This document shows, in pieces, positions 50,640-58,547 of a DNA stretch of 59,210 nt; position 1 is the first letter of the stretch; each line of letters opens with the position of its first letter. The notes beneath the pieces were generated by a model, which ran no database searches, was not told the origin of the DNA, and was given only the letters and a program-made list of their open reading frames with translations. The position numbers and the translations under genes were made by a program. The stretch comes from Acidobacteriota bacterium (GTDB lineage: Bacteria > Acidobacteriota > Vicinamibacteria > Vicinamibacterales > SCN-69-37): NCBI GenBank assembly GCA_020853395.1, contig JADYYY010000020.1:1-59210 (forward strand). Direction: 5' to 3'.

Positions 50640-51992
50640 ATGACGATGGTCGACGATGCGTTCATTGATCGGCGGGAGTTCCTGAGGATGAGCGGCGCCG
50701 CCGGCGTCGCGACGACGATGGCCGGTGCGCGGGCCGGCGCCGCGACGCAGCCCGCGCCGACGCCGTTTCTCGCCGCGCCGCCGCTCGAGACGGTGCGCAT
50801 CGGGTTCGTCGGCATCGGCTTGCAGGGTGGCAGCCACGTCAACAACCTGCTGCGCATTCCCGGGTGTCGGATCGCGGCCGTCTGCGACACTCGACCGGAG
50901 CGCACCGATTGGGCCGCGAAGGCCATCGTCGCGGCGGGCCATCCGCCGCCTGCCATCTACACGCGCGGCCCGCGCGACTTCGAGCGGCTGTGCGAGACGG
51001 AGGATCTCGACCTCGTCTACACCGCCACGCCGTGGGAGTGGCACGTGCCCGTGATGCTCGCGGCGATGGCACATGGCAAGCACGCGGCCACCGAAGTGCC
51101 GGCGGCGACAACGCTCGAGGATTGCTGGGCGCTCGTCGAGGCGTCCGAGCGGCACGAGCGCCACGCCGTGATGATGGAGAACTGCAACTACGACCGCATG
51201 GAGCTGATGGTGTTCAACATGAGCCGGCAGGGCGTCTTCGGAGAGCTGCTGCACGCCGAAGGCGGCTACCTGCACGACCTGCGGGCGATCAAGTGGGACA
51301 CGAAGAACGAGGGGCTGTGGCGCCGCGCCTGGTCGGCGAAGCTGAACGGCAACCTGTATCCGACGCACGGGCTCGGGCCGCTCGCCAACTGCCTCGACAT
51401 CAACCGCGGCGACCGCTTCGACTACCTCGTGTCGATGAGCGGACCTTCGCGGGGCCTGCAGGACTGGGCGCGCGAACACTTCCCGGCGGACGCGCCCCAG
51501 CGCCGCGAGTCGTTCGTGCTCGGCGACGTCAACACGAGCCTGATGAAAACGGCCAACGGCCGGACGCTCCTGGTGCAGCACTGCACGAACCTGCCGCGGC
51601 CGTACAGCCGGATCCACATGCTGCAGGGGACGAAGGGGCTGTTCGAGGGCTATCCCAACCGGGCGTACGTCGAAGGACGCGGCAAGCTGGATCAGTGGGT
51701 GCCGGCAGAGGATCTGCTCGCCGAGTTCGAGCATCCGCTCTGGGCCGGCATGGCCGCGCGGTCGTCGGGCGCGGGGCACGGCGGCATGGACTTCATCGAG
51801 GACTACCGGCTCGTCACGTGCCTGCGCGAAGGGCGACCCACCGACATGAACGTCTACGACGCTGCGGCGCTGAGCGCCGTCGTCGAGGCGAGCGTGCGGT
51901 CGGTCGCGTCCGGAAGCCGGCCGGTCGATCTGCCGGACTTCACCCGCGGACGCTGGCGGACGAACCCGAAGCTCGACATCCTTCGCGCCTGA
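50640..51992 (+). CDS. GH109-like NAD-dependent glycosidase (Gfo/Idh/MocA fold), Tat-exported
   Basis: 450 residues from the ATG at 50640. Twin-arginine signal DRREFLRMSGAAGVATTMAG. The Rossmann domain starts VRIGFVGIGLQGGSHVNNL. The middle part, ENCNYDRMELMVFNMSRQG followed by EGGYLHDLRAIKWDTKNEGL, and LNGNLYPTHGLGPLANCL with NRGDRFDYLVSMSG, resembles GH109 alpha-N-acetylgalactosaminidases, which use tightly bound NAD in an elimination-type mechanism. Folded export by Tat fits a cofactor-loaded enzyme. It starts an operon with a nucleotidyltransferase (9-bp gap) and a GHMP sugar kinase (overlap). The substrate is inferred as alpha-GalNAc or a related glycoside; other Gfo/Idh activities remain possible. 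Confidence 0.8.
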   Translation: MTMVDDAFIDRREFLRMSGAAGVATTMAGARAGAATQPAPTPFLAAPPLETVRIGFVGIGLQGGSHVNNLLRIPGCRIAAVCDTRPERTDWAAKAIVAAGHPPPAIYTRGPRDFERLCETEDLDLVYTATPWEWHVPVMLAAMAHGKHAATEVPAATTLEDCWALVEASERHERHAVMMENCNYDRMELMVFNMSRQGVFGELLHAEGGYLHDLRAIKWDTKNEGLWRRAWSAKLNGNLYPTHGLGPLANCLDINRGDRFDYLVSMSGPSRGLQDWAREHFPADAPQRRESFVLGDVNTSLMKTANGRTLLVQHCTNLPRPYSRIHMLQGTKGLFEGYPNRAYVEGRGKLDQWVPAEDLLAEFEHPLWAGMAARSSGAGHGGMDFIEDYRLVTCLREGRPTDMNVYDAAALSAVVEASVRSVASGSRPVDLPDFTRGRWRTNPKLDILRA

Positions 51993-52001
51993 GGTCCAGC
52001 G

Positions 52002-52832
52002 GTGGCCGACATCGTCGCTCTCGTCCTGGCACGCGGGCTGGGACGTCGCATGCGCGAGGACGCAACCGCAGCGGACGTCCCGCTGACGGCCGCGCAGGAC
52101 GCGGCGGCGCGCGCCGGGCTGAAGGGGCTCATGCCCGTGGGCGGCGGCGCCGGGCGGCCGTTTCTCGACTACGTGCTCAGCGCGCTCGTCGATGCCGGCA
52201 TCCGCGAGATCGGGCTCGTCGTCGCGCCGGAGCACGACGCGATCGGGGCGCAGTATGCCGGCGAGCGGACGCCGTCGCGCGTCGCGCTGCACTACGTCGT
52301 GCAGCGGGAGCCGATCGGCACGGCTGACGCGGTCGGCTCGGCCGAGTCGTTCGTCGATGGCCGGCCGTTTCTCGTCGTCAACGCCGACAACCTCTATCCC
52401 GTGGAGACGCTGGCGGCGATGCGGGCGCTCGACGGCCCCGGCCTGCCGGGTTTCGAGCGCGACGATCTCGTCCGGTCGAGCGGCATCCCGCGCGAGCGCG
52501 TGGCGGCGTTCGCGCTGCTGAAGGTGGCGCCCGACCGCACGCTGATCGACATCGTCGAGAAGCCGGGCGTGGCGGCGATCGAGGCTGCCGGGCCGCACGC
52601 GCTCATCAGCATGAACTGCTGGCGCTTCGACCGGCGAATCTTCGCCGCGTGCCGCGACGTGCCGCGATCGGCGCGGGGTGAGTTCGAGTTGCCGGAGGCG
52701 GTGCGCCTGGCGGTGCGCCGCGGCGTGCGGTTCCAGGTCGTGCCCGCGCGCGGTCCGGTGCTCGATTTGTCGCGCCGCGCCGACGTGCCGCTCGTCGCCG
52801 AGCGGCTCGCGGCTGTCCGGGTGCGGCTCTGA
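52002..52832 (+). CDS. Sugar-1-phosphate nucleotidyltransferase-like protein
   Basis: 276 residues from a GTG nine bases after the preceding stop. GT-A-like fold with the N-terminal loop IVALVLARGLGRRMRED (Ala-to-Arg change in the usual LAAGxGxRM), PVGGGAGRPFLDYVLSAL, the QREPIGTADAVGSAE block, a metal-site VVNADNLYP and the IVEKPG motif. Such enzymes make NDP-sugars from sugar-1-phosphates. It lies between a GH109-like glycosidase and a GHMP kinase, so the product of the kinase may be its substrate. The last bases overlap the kinase start (TGATG). An unusual insertion (TAAQDAAARAGL) separates the loop from the usual Lys. Confidence 0.83.
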   Translation: MADIVALVLARGLGRRMREDATAADVPLTAAQDAAARAGLKGLMPVGGGAGRPFLDYVLSALVDAGIREIGLVVAPEHDAIGAQYAGERTPSRVALHYVVQREPIGTADAVGSAESFVDGRPFLVVNADNLYPVETLAAMRALDGPGLPGFERDDLVRSSGIPRERVAAFALLKVAPDRTLIDIVEKPGVAAIEAAGPHALISMNCWRFDRRIFAACRDVPRSARGEFELPEAVRLAVRRGVRFQVVPARGPVLDLSRRADVPLVAERLAAVRVRL

Positions 52833-54184
52833 TGTCGAGCGTCGCCGAACGGCTCGTCGGCTGCGGCTTCGAGGCCGACGCCGCGGCGTCGCGCGCCGCG
52901 ATGCTCGAACGCGCCGCGGCCGCGCAGATTGCGGTGGCGGGTGCCGCGCCGGTGTGGCGCTGGATCGTCCCCGGTCGGATCGAGGTCTTCGGGAAGCACA
53001 CCGACTACGCCGGCGGCCGGTCGCTCGTCTCGGCGGTCCCGCGCGGGTTCGCCGTCGTCGCGCGGCCGCGCGACGATGACCTCGTGCGGGTGATTGACGT
53101 GGGGAGCGGCGAGAGCACGACCGTGGATCGCAGCGGGTGCGCGCGGCCGCGCCGCGGGTGGGCCACGTACATCTCGACCGTCGTCCGGCGGCTCGCCGAC
53201 AACTTCCCGGGCCGGCCGCTCGGCACCGACATCGCGTTCGTGAGCGATCTGCCGCGCGCCGCAGGCCTGAGCAGCTCGAGCGCGCTGCTCGTCGCGGTCG
53301 CGACGGCGCTCGTGCGCCGCGGCGAGCTCGAGGCGCACCCTGCCTGGCGCGCCGCGATTGGCTCACCGTTCGACCTCGCCGGCTACTTCGGGTGCATCGA
53401 GAACGGGCAGACGTTTCGGAGCCTCGCCGGTGCGCGCGGCGTCGGCACGCGGGGCGGCTCGGAAGACCACACCGCGATCCTGCTCGGCAGAGCGCGGACG
53501 CTGCGGCAGTTCAGCTACACGCCGGTCCATCTCGAGGACGAGGTGACGTTCCCGCGGGACTGGCGGTTCGTCATCGCGTCGAGCGGCGTGCACGCCGACA
53601 AGGCGGGGAGCGTGCGGGATCGGTACAACAGGGCCGCGCGAAGCGCGGGCGTGCTGCTGTCGATCTGGAATCGGCGCACCGGGGCGAGCGCCGTGTCGCT
53701 GGGCGTAGGGCTGCGCGGCGCATCAGATGGGCCGAACCGTTTGCGAGCCTGGCTGCGCGCCGCGAACGCCGACGAGGAGGCGGCCGGATTCTCCGCCGAC
53801 GATCTGTCTCGGCGTCTCGAGCACTTCATCGAGGAGGACGGGCGGGTCGCCGAAGCCGTGGCGGCCATTCGCGCCGGCGATGTCGCCGAGCTCGGACGGT
53901 TGGCGATCGCGTCCCAGGCGGATGCGGAGCGGCTGCTCGGGAATCAGGTGCCGGACACGATGGCGCTCGTGGAGGAGGCCGTCGACGTGGGCGCCACGGC
54001 TGCGGCGAGCTTTGGTGCGGGGTTCGGAGGCAGCGTGTGGGCGGTGGTCCCGGCCGACGAGGCGCTGGCCTTTGGAGAGCGGTGGATGACGAGCTACCGC
54101 GAACGGTGCCCGGGGCTCCCGAAGAGTGAGTGGTTCGACGGTGTGCCGGCGCCGCCGCTCGTGGAGGTCGCCGGGTCGGCCTGA
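52832..54184 (+). CDS. GHMP-family sugar kinase, galactokinase-like
   Basis: 450 residues, its ATG overlapping the preceding stop. The galactokinase signature is present in altered form as PGRIEVFGKHTDYAGG (GKH in place of GEH). The ATP loop is GLSSSSALLVA, the catalytic-Asp block is GGSEDHTAIL, and motif 3 is SFGAGFGGSVWAVV. These are the three GHMP motifs in order. It should phosphorylate the anomeric position of galactose, N-acetylgalactosamine, fucose or a similar sugar. With the upstream glycosidase and nucleotidyltransferase it suggests sugar release, phosphorylation and activation to an NDP-sugar. It is cytoplasmic. Confidence 0.88.
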   Translation: MSSVAERLVGCGFEADAAASRAAMLERAAAAQIAVAGAAPVWRWIVPGRIEVFGKHTDYAGGRSLVSAVPRGFAVVARPRDDDLVRVIDVGSGESTTVDRSGCARPRRGWATYISTVVRRLADNFPGRPLGTDIAFVSDLPRAAGLSSSSALLVAVATALVRRGELEAHPAWRAAIGSPFDLAGYFGCIENGQTFRSLAGARGVGTRGGSEDHTAILLGRARTLRQFSYTPVHLEDEVTFPRDWRFVIASSGVHADKAGSVRDRYNRAARSAGVLLSIWNRRTGASAVSLGVGLRGASDGPNRLRAWLRAANADEEAAGFSADDLSRRLEHFIEEDGRVAEAVAAIRAGDVAELGRLAIASQADAERLLGNQVPDTMALVEEAVDVGATAAASFGAGFGGSVWAVVPADEALAFGERWMTSYRERCPGLPKSEWFDGVPAPPLVEVAGSA

Positions 54185-54203
54185 CCATCGGCTCATGCCT
54201 ATC

Positions 54204-54231
54204 TTGACCGATAATACTGTCACCACAGGAT
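54204..54231 (+). promoter_or_regulatory. Upstream element of TonB receptor 1 (TTGACC and AATACTGT-N5-CAGGAT)
   Basis: TTGACC at 54204-54209 could be a -35 box. AATACTGT (54213-54220), five bases, then CAGGAT (54226-54231) recurs with identical spacing before TonB receptor 2 (58377-58395). Both copies lie about 145-155 bases before their start codons in otherwise dissimilar sequence. Confidence 0.45.
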
Positions 54232-54347
54232 AGCTATCCCTCCATCCCGCCCGTAGGCTTCCAAAGCCGAACAAAGTGGTCGTCAGCGCCGACGTCTGTG
54301 GCGTTGTCCGCAGTCGTGTACACGGGCGATTGCCATGTCCGGCCGAC

Positions 54348-54360
54348 GGCCCGCGGGGCC
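54348..54360 (+). promoter_or_regulatory. Leader hairpin abutting the ribosome site of TonB receptor 1
   Basis: GGCCC / GGGCC stem with loop GCG directly precedes AGAGGAG and the ATG at 54374. A hairpin of similar size in the same position precedes TonB receptor 2 (58521-58535). Confidence 0.45.
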
Positions 54361-54373
54361 AGAGGAGCGACGA

Positions 54374-57300
54374 ATGAAAGGCACGTGGCACGCAAGGATC
54401 CTCGTACTGGGGATGATCCTGCTCGCAGGCGCGGCGAACGCGCTTGCGCAAACCGGCAACGCCACCCTCACCGGTACGGTCGCCGACAACGTCGGCGTTG
54501 TGCCGGGCGCGACGGTCACCGCCACTCAGGCGCAGACCAACGTCAACCGCAACACCGTGACGAACGACCAAGGGGTCTTCCGTATTCCTGCCCTGCCGCC
54601 TGGCCGCTACGTGGTCAAGGTGGAGATGGAAGGGTTCCGGCCCCTGACCATTGCCGAGTTCAACCTGCTCGGGAACGAAATCCGGGACCTCGGGAGGCTG
54701 ACCATGACGGCCGGCGGCGTCTCGGAGTCCGTGACGATTACGGCGGAAGTGACGCCGGTGCAGACCGCGACGAGCCAGTTGACCAAGAACATCACGAGCG
54801 ACACGCTCGTGTCGGTGCAGGTCAAGGGGCGCGACATCTTCGGCATGATGAAGATCCTGCCGGGCATCATCGACTCGAAGGCGAGCCGCGACTACGCCTC
54901 GTGGGACTCGGGGCGCTACCTGAGCATCAACGGCGGCAGTTCGCTGAACAAGAACACGACGATTGACGGCGTGCCGGTCGGCGAAGAAGGCGGCAACGGC
55001 ACGACGCACATCACGCCGAACATCGACTCGATCGGCGAGGTCAACATCATCACGAGCGGCTACAACGCCGAGAACGGGCGCCAGTCGTCGGGGCTCGTGT
55101 CGATCGTGACCAAGTCGGGCACGAACCAGTTCCGCGGGTCGGGCTGGTACAACATGCGGCGCGACGAGTGGAACAAGAACGACTTCTTCCGCATCCAGTC
55201 GCGATCGCCGAAGCCCTTCTTCGAGGTGAACATCGGCGGGTACAGCATCGGCGGGCCGATTCTGATCCCGGGCGTGCTGAAGCGTGAGAGCCAGAAGAAG
55301 GCGTACTTCTTCCTGTCGCAGGAGTTCGTCGAGGACATCCGGCCGACCGACGTGTACCGCACGAACATGCCGACGGATCTCGAGCGCCAGGGCGACTTCT
55401 CGCAGACGTTCTTCGGCAAGGCGACGCTCGGCGCCGACGGCGCCGTGACCGGCACGAGCACGCTCAACACCATCACCGACCCGGTGACGCTGCAGCCGTT
55501 CGCGGGGAACAAGATTCCGCAGAACCGCATCAACCCGATCGGGCAGAACATCATCAACCTGCTGAACCCGCCGAACAACCAGCGGGACGGCACGACCAAC
55601 GCCTACTGGAACTCGAACGACGCCACCGACGTGACCCCGCAGCACACGCGGCGCAACTTCGTGTCGCGCGGCGACATCGTCTGGAGCCAGAACACGCGCT
55701 TCAGCGTGCGGGCGCTGTTCGACCGCGACGACAGCATCACCTACAACGTCGTGCAGCCGCGCGAGAGCAGCTCGAACAACGTGTTCCCCGGCGACCTCGT
55801 GACCGGATCGATGAGCAAGGTCATCTCGCCGACGGTGGTCAACGAGTTCACCGCGGGCTACAGCCACAACCACTACGGGTTCCGGATTGGCAAAGGGGCG
55901 GTCGACCAGGAGGAGTATCTCCAGTACTACCGCGATCGGTATCCCTGGTCGTCCAGCCTGCCGCGCATCGAGGGTTTCAATCCGGATCCGGGCCCGATCG
56001 GCTTCAGCCGCTACAACAAGCAGGAGTGGCCGTTCATGCCGGACTTCCTGTTCGCGGGCGGCAACCGCAGCAACCTCCAGCCGTGGCGGCCGTTCGGCGG
56101 CCGGTCGCGCCTCGCGATGACCTGGAACGAGAACTACCGGTTCACCGTGCAGGATGACCTCTCGTGGACCAAGGGGCGGCACAACTTCAAGTTCGGGTTC
56201 GCCACCGAGCGGAACAGCAAGACCGAACCGGGCTCGCAGGACTACACCGGCGTGTTCGACTTCGGGCACAGCGCGGACAACCCGATCAGCAGCGGCAACG
56301 GCTTCGCCAACGCGCTGCTCGGCGTCCTGACGAGCTACAGCGAGCGGGACAACAGGCTCGACCGCGACAACCTCCACTGGTACAGCGCGGCATACGCGCA
56401 GGACAGCTGGCGCCTGACGTCGCGCATGACCCTGGATATCGGGCTGCGCGTCGAGCATCACGGCGCCTTCTACGAAGGCCGGAAGGAGAACTCCGGCTTC
56501 GACCCGGCGCTGTTCAATGCGGCCCAGGCTCCCGTGCTCTACATGCCGGCGTGCCGGACGGGCGTGGCGGGCAACCAGACGTGCTCGTCGGCCAATCAGG
56601 CGGCGATCGACCCGCGGTTCCCGGGCGTGTACCTCTCGCGCGCCTACGTGGGCAGCGTGGTGCCGGGCACCGGCTCGATCACCAACGGCATGTGGGTGAA
56701 CGGGATGAACAGCCACCCGACGAAGGCGGATTCCGGCAAGAAGGACGGGTGGTACTACGACCTGCCGATGTTCTCGTGGGCGCCGCGCGCCGGCTTCGCG
56801 TGGGACGTCTTCGGCGACGGCTCGACCGCACTGCGTGCATCGGGCGGGATCTTCTACAACTTCGTGGCCGGCCTGTATCCGTTCAACGGCGGCCCGCTCG
56901 TCACTCGCGTGCGCACCATCCGCAACGTGACGCTCGCGGACCTCGCGCAGTTGGCGGCGGCCGGCACGGCCTTCGCCGAGAGCCCCCAGACGACGGCGCT
57001 GCCGGCTGGCTTCACGCTGCCGCTCTATGGCCAGCAGGAGAACCCGGGCAAGCTCGAGCCCGAAAAGAACTACCAGGCGAACATCGCCTTCCAGCGTGAC
57101 CTCGGGTTCAACACGGTCGCGGAAGTCGCCTACGTGACCAACATCGGCCGCAAGGGCCGCCGCACGCGGACGACCAACAACATCCCGGTGAACGCGTACG
57201 CGGATCCCAAGAACCTGTTCAACAACGAGCCGATTACGGCCAACCTGATCCGCCGGGATTGGCGCGGCATCGGCAGCGTCCAGTATCTCTACACGGATGA

Positions 57301-58132
57301 GGACGTGCTGAACTACAACGCGATGCAGACGAGCGTCCAGCGTCGTCTCACGAAGGGCCTCCAGATGGGGCTGGCCTACACGTTGTCGTGGAACCGCGGC
57401 ATCCAGGGCTGGGACTTCATGACCGAGGAGCTCGGCGGCAGGCAGGGTCTCCGTGACTTCTACTACGGACCGCCGGCCGGCAACCCGACCGGCGTGGACA
57501 CGGGCGTCCAGGATCGCCGGCACTCCCTGGTCGTGAACTACAGCTATCAGGTGCCGAACCCGATGCCGAATGCGCCCGTCCTGAAGTACGTGCTGAAGGA
57601 CTGGGAGGCGTCCGGCGTCGTGCAGTACCTGAGCGGCATGGCGCTCTCGCCGACCTGCAACACGAACCAGTCTGGTGTCGCCAACACCGACCCGTCCTTG
57701 TCGGGCGTGACCGGCCGCTGCGAGCTGGTGCCGGGAGAAGATGCGCTCAACGTGCCGGCGTGGACGGGCGATCCCGCGACGCACGACGCGTTCCGGCCGC
57801 ACTTCAACCTGAACGCGTTCCGGCGTCCGCTGCCCTCCAACGGGCAGGGGAACCTCGGTAACGTGCCGGTGGGTTACCTGCGTCATCCCGGCTGGCAGAA
57901 CTGGGACTTCACGCTCGCGCGGCGCATCCCGGTGACCATCGGCCGCGGCGGCAGCGTGCGCGTCCAGGCCCAGTTCTACAACATGTGGAACCAGGTCCAG
58001 TTCCAGCGCATGGCCGCGACCTACACGTTCACGCAGGGTCAGGCTGGCGGCAACAGCAGCACGACGACCGGCCAGTACGACCAGGTGACGAACCCGTTCA
58101 ACTTCGGCCTCACGGTCCGGTTCGACTACTAA
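54374..58132 (+). CDS. Oar-type TonB-dependent outer-membrane receptor
   Basis: 1252 residues from the ATG at 54374 (AGAGGAG upstream). Signal peptide MKGTWHARILVLGMILLAGA ending near ALAQ. Residues about 27-110 are a carboxypeptidase-regulatory-like domain (ATLTGTVADNVGVVPGATVT, VFRIPALPPGRYVVKVEM). The plug follows (SLNKNTTIDGVPVGEEGGNG, SGLVSIVTKSGTNQFRGSG), then a large 22-strand-type barrel ending in NPFNFGLTVRFDY with a terminal aromatic residue, as outer-membrane proteins require. No classical TonB box is obvious. Acidobacteria carry many of these, presumably for import of oligosaccharides or other large nutrients. A nearly identical gene starts 415 bp downstream. Confidence 0.93.
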   Translation: MKGTWHARILVLGMILLAGAANALAQTGNATLTGTVADNVGVVPGATVTATQAQTNVNRNTVTNDQGVFRIPALPPGRYVVKVEMEGFRPLTIAEFNLLGNEIRDLGRLTMTAGGVSESVTITAEVTPVQTATSQLTKNITSDTLVSVQVKGRDIFGMMKILPGIIDSKASRDYASWDSGRYLSINGGSSLNKNTTIDGVPVGEEGGNGTTHITPNIDSIGEVNIITSGYNAENGRQSSGLVSIVTKSGTNQFRGSGWYNMRRDEWNKNDFFRIQSRSPKPFFEVNIGGYSIGGPILIPGVLKRESQKKAYFFLSQEFVEDIRPTDVYRTNMPTDLERQGDFSQTFFGKATLGADGAVTGTSTLNTITDPVTLQPFAGNKIPQNRINPIGQNIINLLNPPNNQRDGTTNAYWNSNDATDVTPQHTRRNFVSRGDIVWSQNTRFSVRALFDRDDSITYNVVQPRESSSNNVFPGDLVTGSMSKVISPTVVNEFTAGYSHNHYGFRIGKGAVDQEEYLQYYRDRYPWSSSLPRIEGFNPDPGPIGFSRYNKQEWPFMPDFLFAGGNRSNLQPWRPFGGRSRLAMTWNENYRFTVQDDLSWTKGRHNFKFGFATERNSKTEPGSQDYTGVFDFGHSADNPISSGNGFANALLGVLTSYSERDNRLDRDNLHWYSAAYAQDSWRLTSRMTLDIGLRVEHHGAFYEGRKENSGFDPALFNAAQAPVLYMPACRTGVAGNQTCSSANQAAIDPRFPGVYLSRAYVGSVVPGTGSITNGMWVNGMNSHPTKADSGKKDGWYYDLPMFSWAPRAGFAWDVFGDGSTALRASGGIFYNFVAGLYPFNGGPLVTRVRTIRNVTLADLAQLAAAGTAFAESPQTTALPAGFTLPLYGQQENPGKLEPEKNYQANIAFQRDLGFNTVAEVAYVTNIGRKGRRTRTTNNIPVNAYADPKNLFNNEPITANLIRRDWRGIGSVQYLYTDEDVLNYNAMQTSVQRRLTKGLQMGLAYTLSWNRGIQGWDFMTEELGGRQGLRDFYYGPPAGNPTGVDTGVQDRRHSLVVNYSYQVPNPMPNAPVLKYVLKDWEASGVVQYLSGMALSPTCNTNQSGVANTDPSLSGVTGRCELVPGEDALNVPAWTGDPATHDAFRPHFNLNAFRRPLPSNGQGNLGNVPVGYLRHPGWQNWDFTLARRIPVTIGRGGSVRVQAQFYNMWNQVQFQRMAATYTFTQGQAGGNSSTTTGQYDQVTNPFNFGLTVRFDY

Positions 58133-58143
58133 GGCACACACGC

Positions 58144-58174
58144 CCGGATGTCCTCGACGCTCGAGGACATCCGG
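58144..58174 (+). terminator. First stem-loop after TonB receptor 1
   Basis: A perfect 14-bp stem CCGGATGTCCTCGA / TCGAGGACATCCGG with loop CGC starts 11 bases after the receptor's stop. No U-tract follows. It would be a strong 3'-end stabiliser or part of a tandem terminator. Confidence 0.6.
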
Positions 58175-58187
58175 CGCCCATCGTCAA

Positions 58188-58226
58188 CGACACCGGGTGT
58201 CCCATCGATCGGGACACCCGGTGTCG
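58188..58226 (+). terminator. Second stem-loop after TonB receptor 1, intrinsic terminator
   Basis: A perfect 16-bp stem (CGACACCGGGTGTCCC / GGGACACCCGGTGTCG) with a seven-base loop ATCGATC, followed by TTTC. With the previous hairpin it separates the two receptor genes into different transcripts. Confidence 0.7.
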
Positions 58227-58376
58227 TTTCTGAACGTGTTCCTCAGCCGCGGTGCGCCGCATCCTCCCTTTGCCTGGGAAACCGGTTCTCGTCAGCGGGC
58301 CGGTTTTCTGGTGCTGTGGGGGTTCTAACCGCCATTCCAGTAATCGGCCAGCTCACTACTGCCACTAAGTAGTTCA

Positions 58377-58395
58377 AATACTGTTGGCGCAGGAT
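58377..58395 (+). promoter_or_regulatory. Upstream element of TonB receptor 2 (AATACTGT-N5-CAGGAT)
   Basis: AATACTGT at 58377-58384 and CAGGAT at 58390-58395 repeat the element found before TonB receptor 1 with the same five-base gap and nearly the same distance to the ATG (58548). It is a shared promoter or regulator site. Confidence 0.45.
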
Positions 58396-58520
58396 GCAAC
58401 GGTTTTGGACGTCCGACTACGCTTGCCTCGACTCCTGTAAATGACCGAGATTCCGTGTCCATTGGTACCGGAGGCACGGCGTCATCCGTTCGGAGGAACG
58501 GGGCTATTCGCAGGATGTCG

Positions 58521-58535
58521 CGGCCCGAAAGGCCG
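58521..58535 (+). promoter_or_regulatory. Leader hairpin abutting the ribosome site of TonB receptor 2
   Basis: CGGCC / GGCCG stem with loop CGAAA, immediately followed by AAGGAG and the ATG at 58548. Loop and stem differ from the copy before receptor 1 but position is kept. Confidence 0.45.
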
Positions 58536-58547
58536 AAGGAGCGTGTG

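Larger units (their letters stand above)
58133..58547. other. 415-bp intergenic region between tandem TonB receptors
   Basis: It holds two strong stem-loops in its first 95 bases, an AATACTGT-N5-CAGGAT element at 58377-58395, a 6-bp inverted repeat ACTACT / AGTAGT just before it, and a leader hairpin before the second receptor. No open frame here looks coding. Confidence 0.7.

Noticed and set aside
47857..50643. 928-residue plus-strand frame opposite the kinase-propeller gene
   Set aside because: Antisense shadow; the minus strand has all kinase motifs.
53723..58141. 1472-residue minus-strand frame opposite the TonB receptor
   Set aside because: The plus strand encodes a clear receptor; the antisense translation is a composition artefact of GC-rich codons (V/R/A/H-rich).
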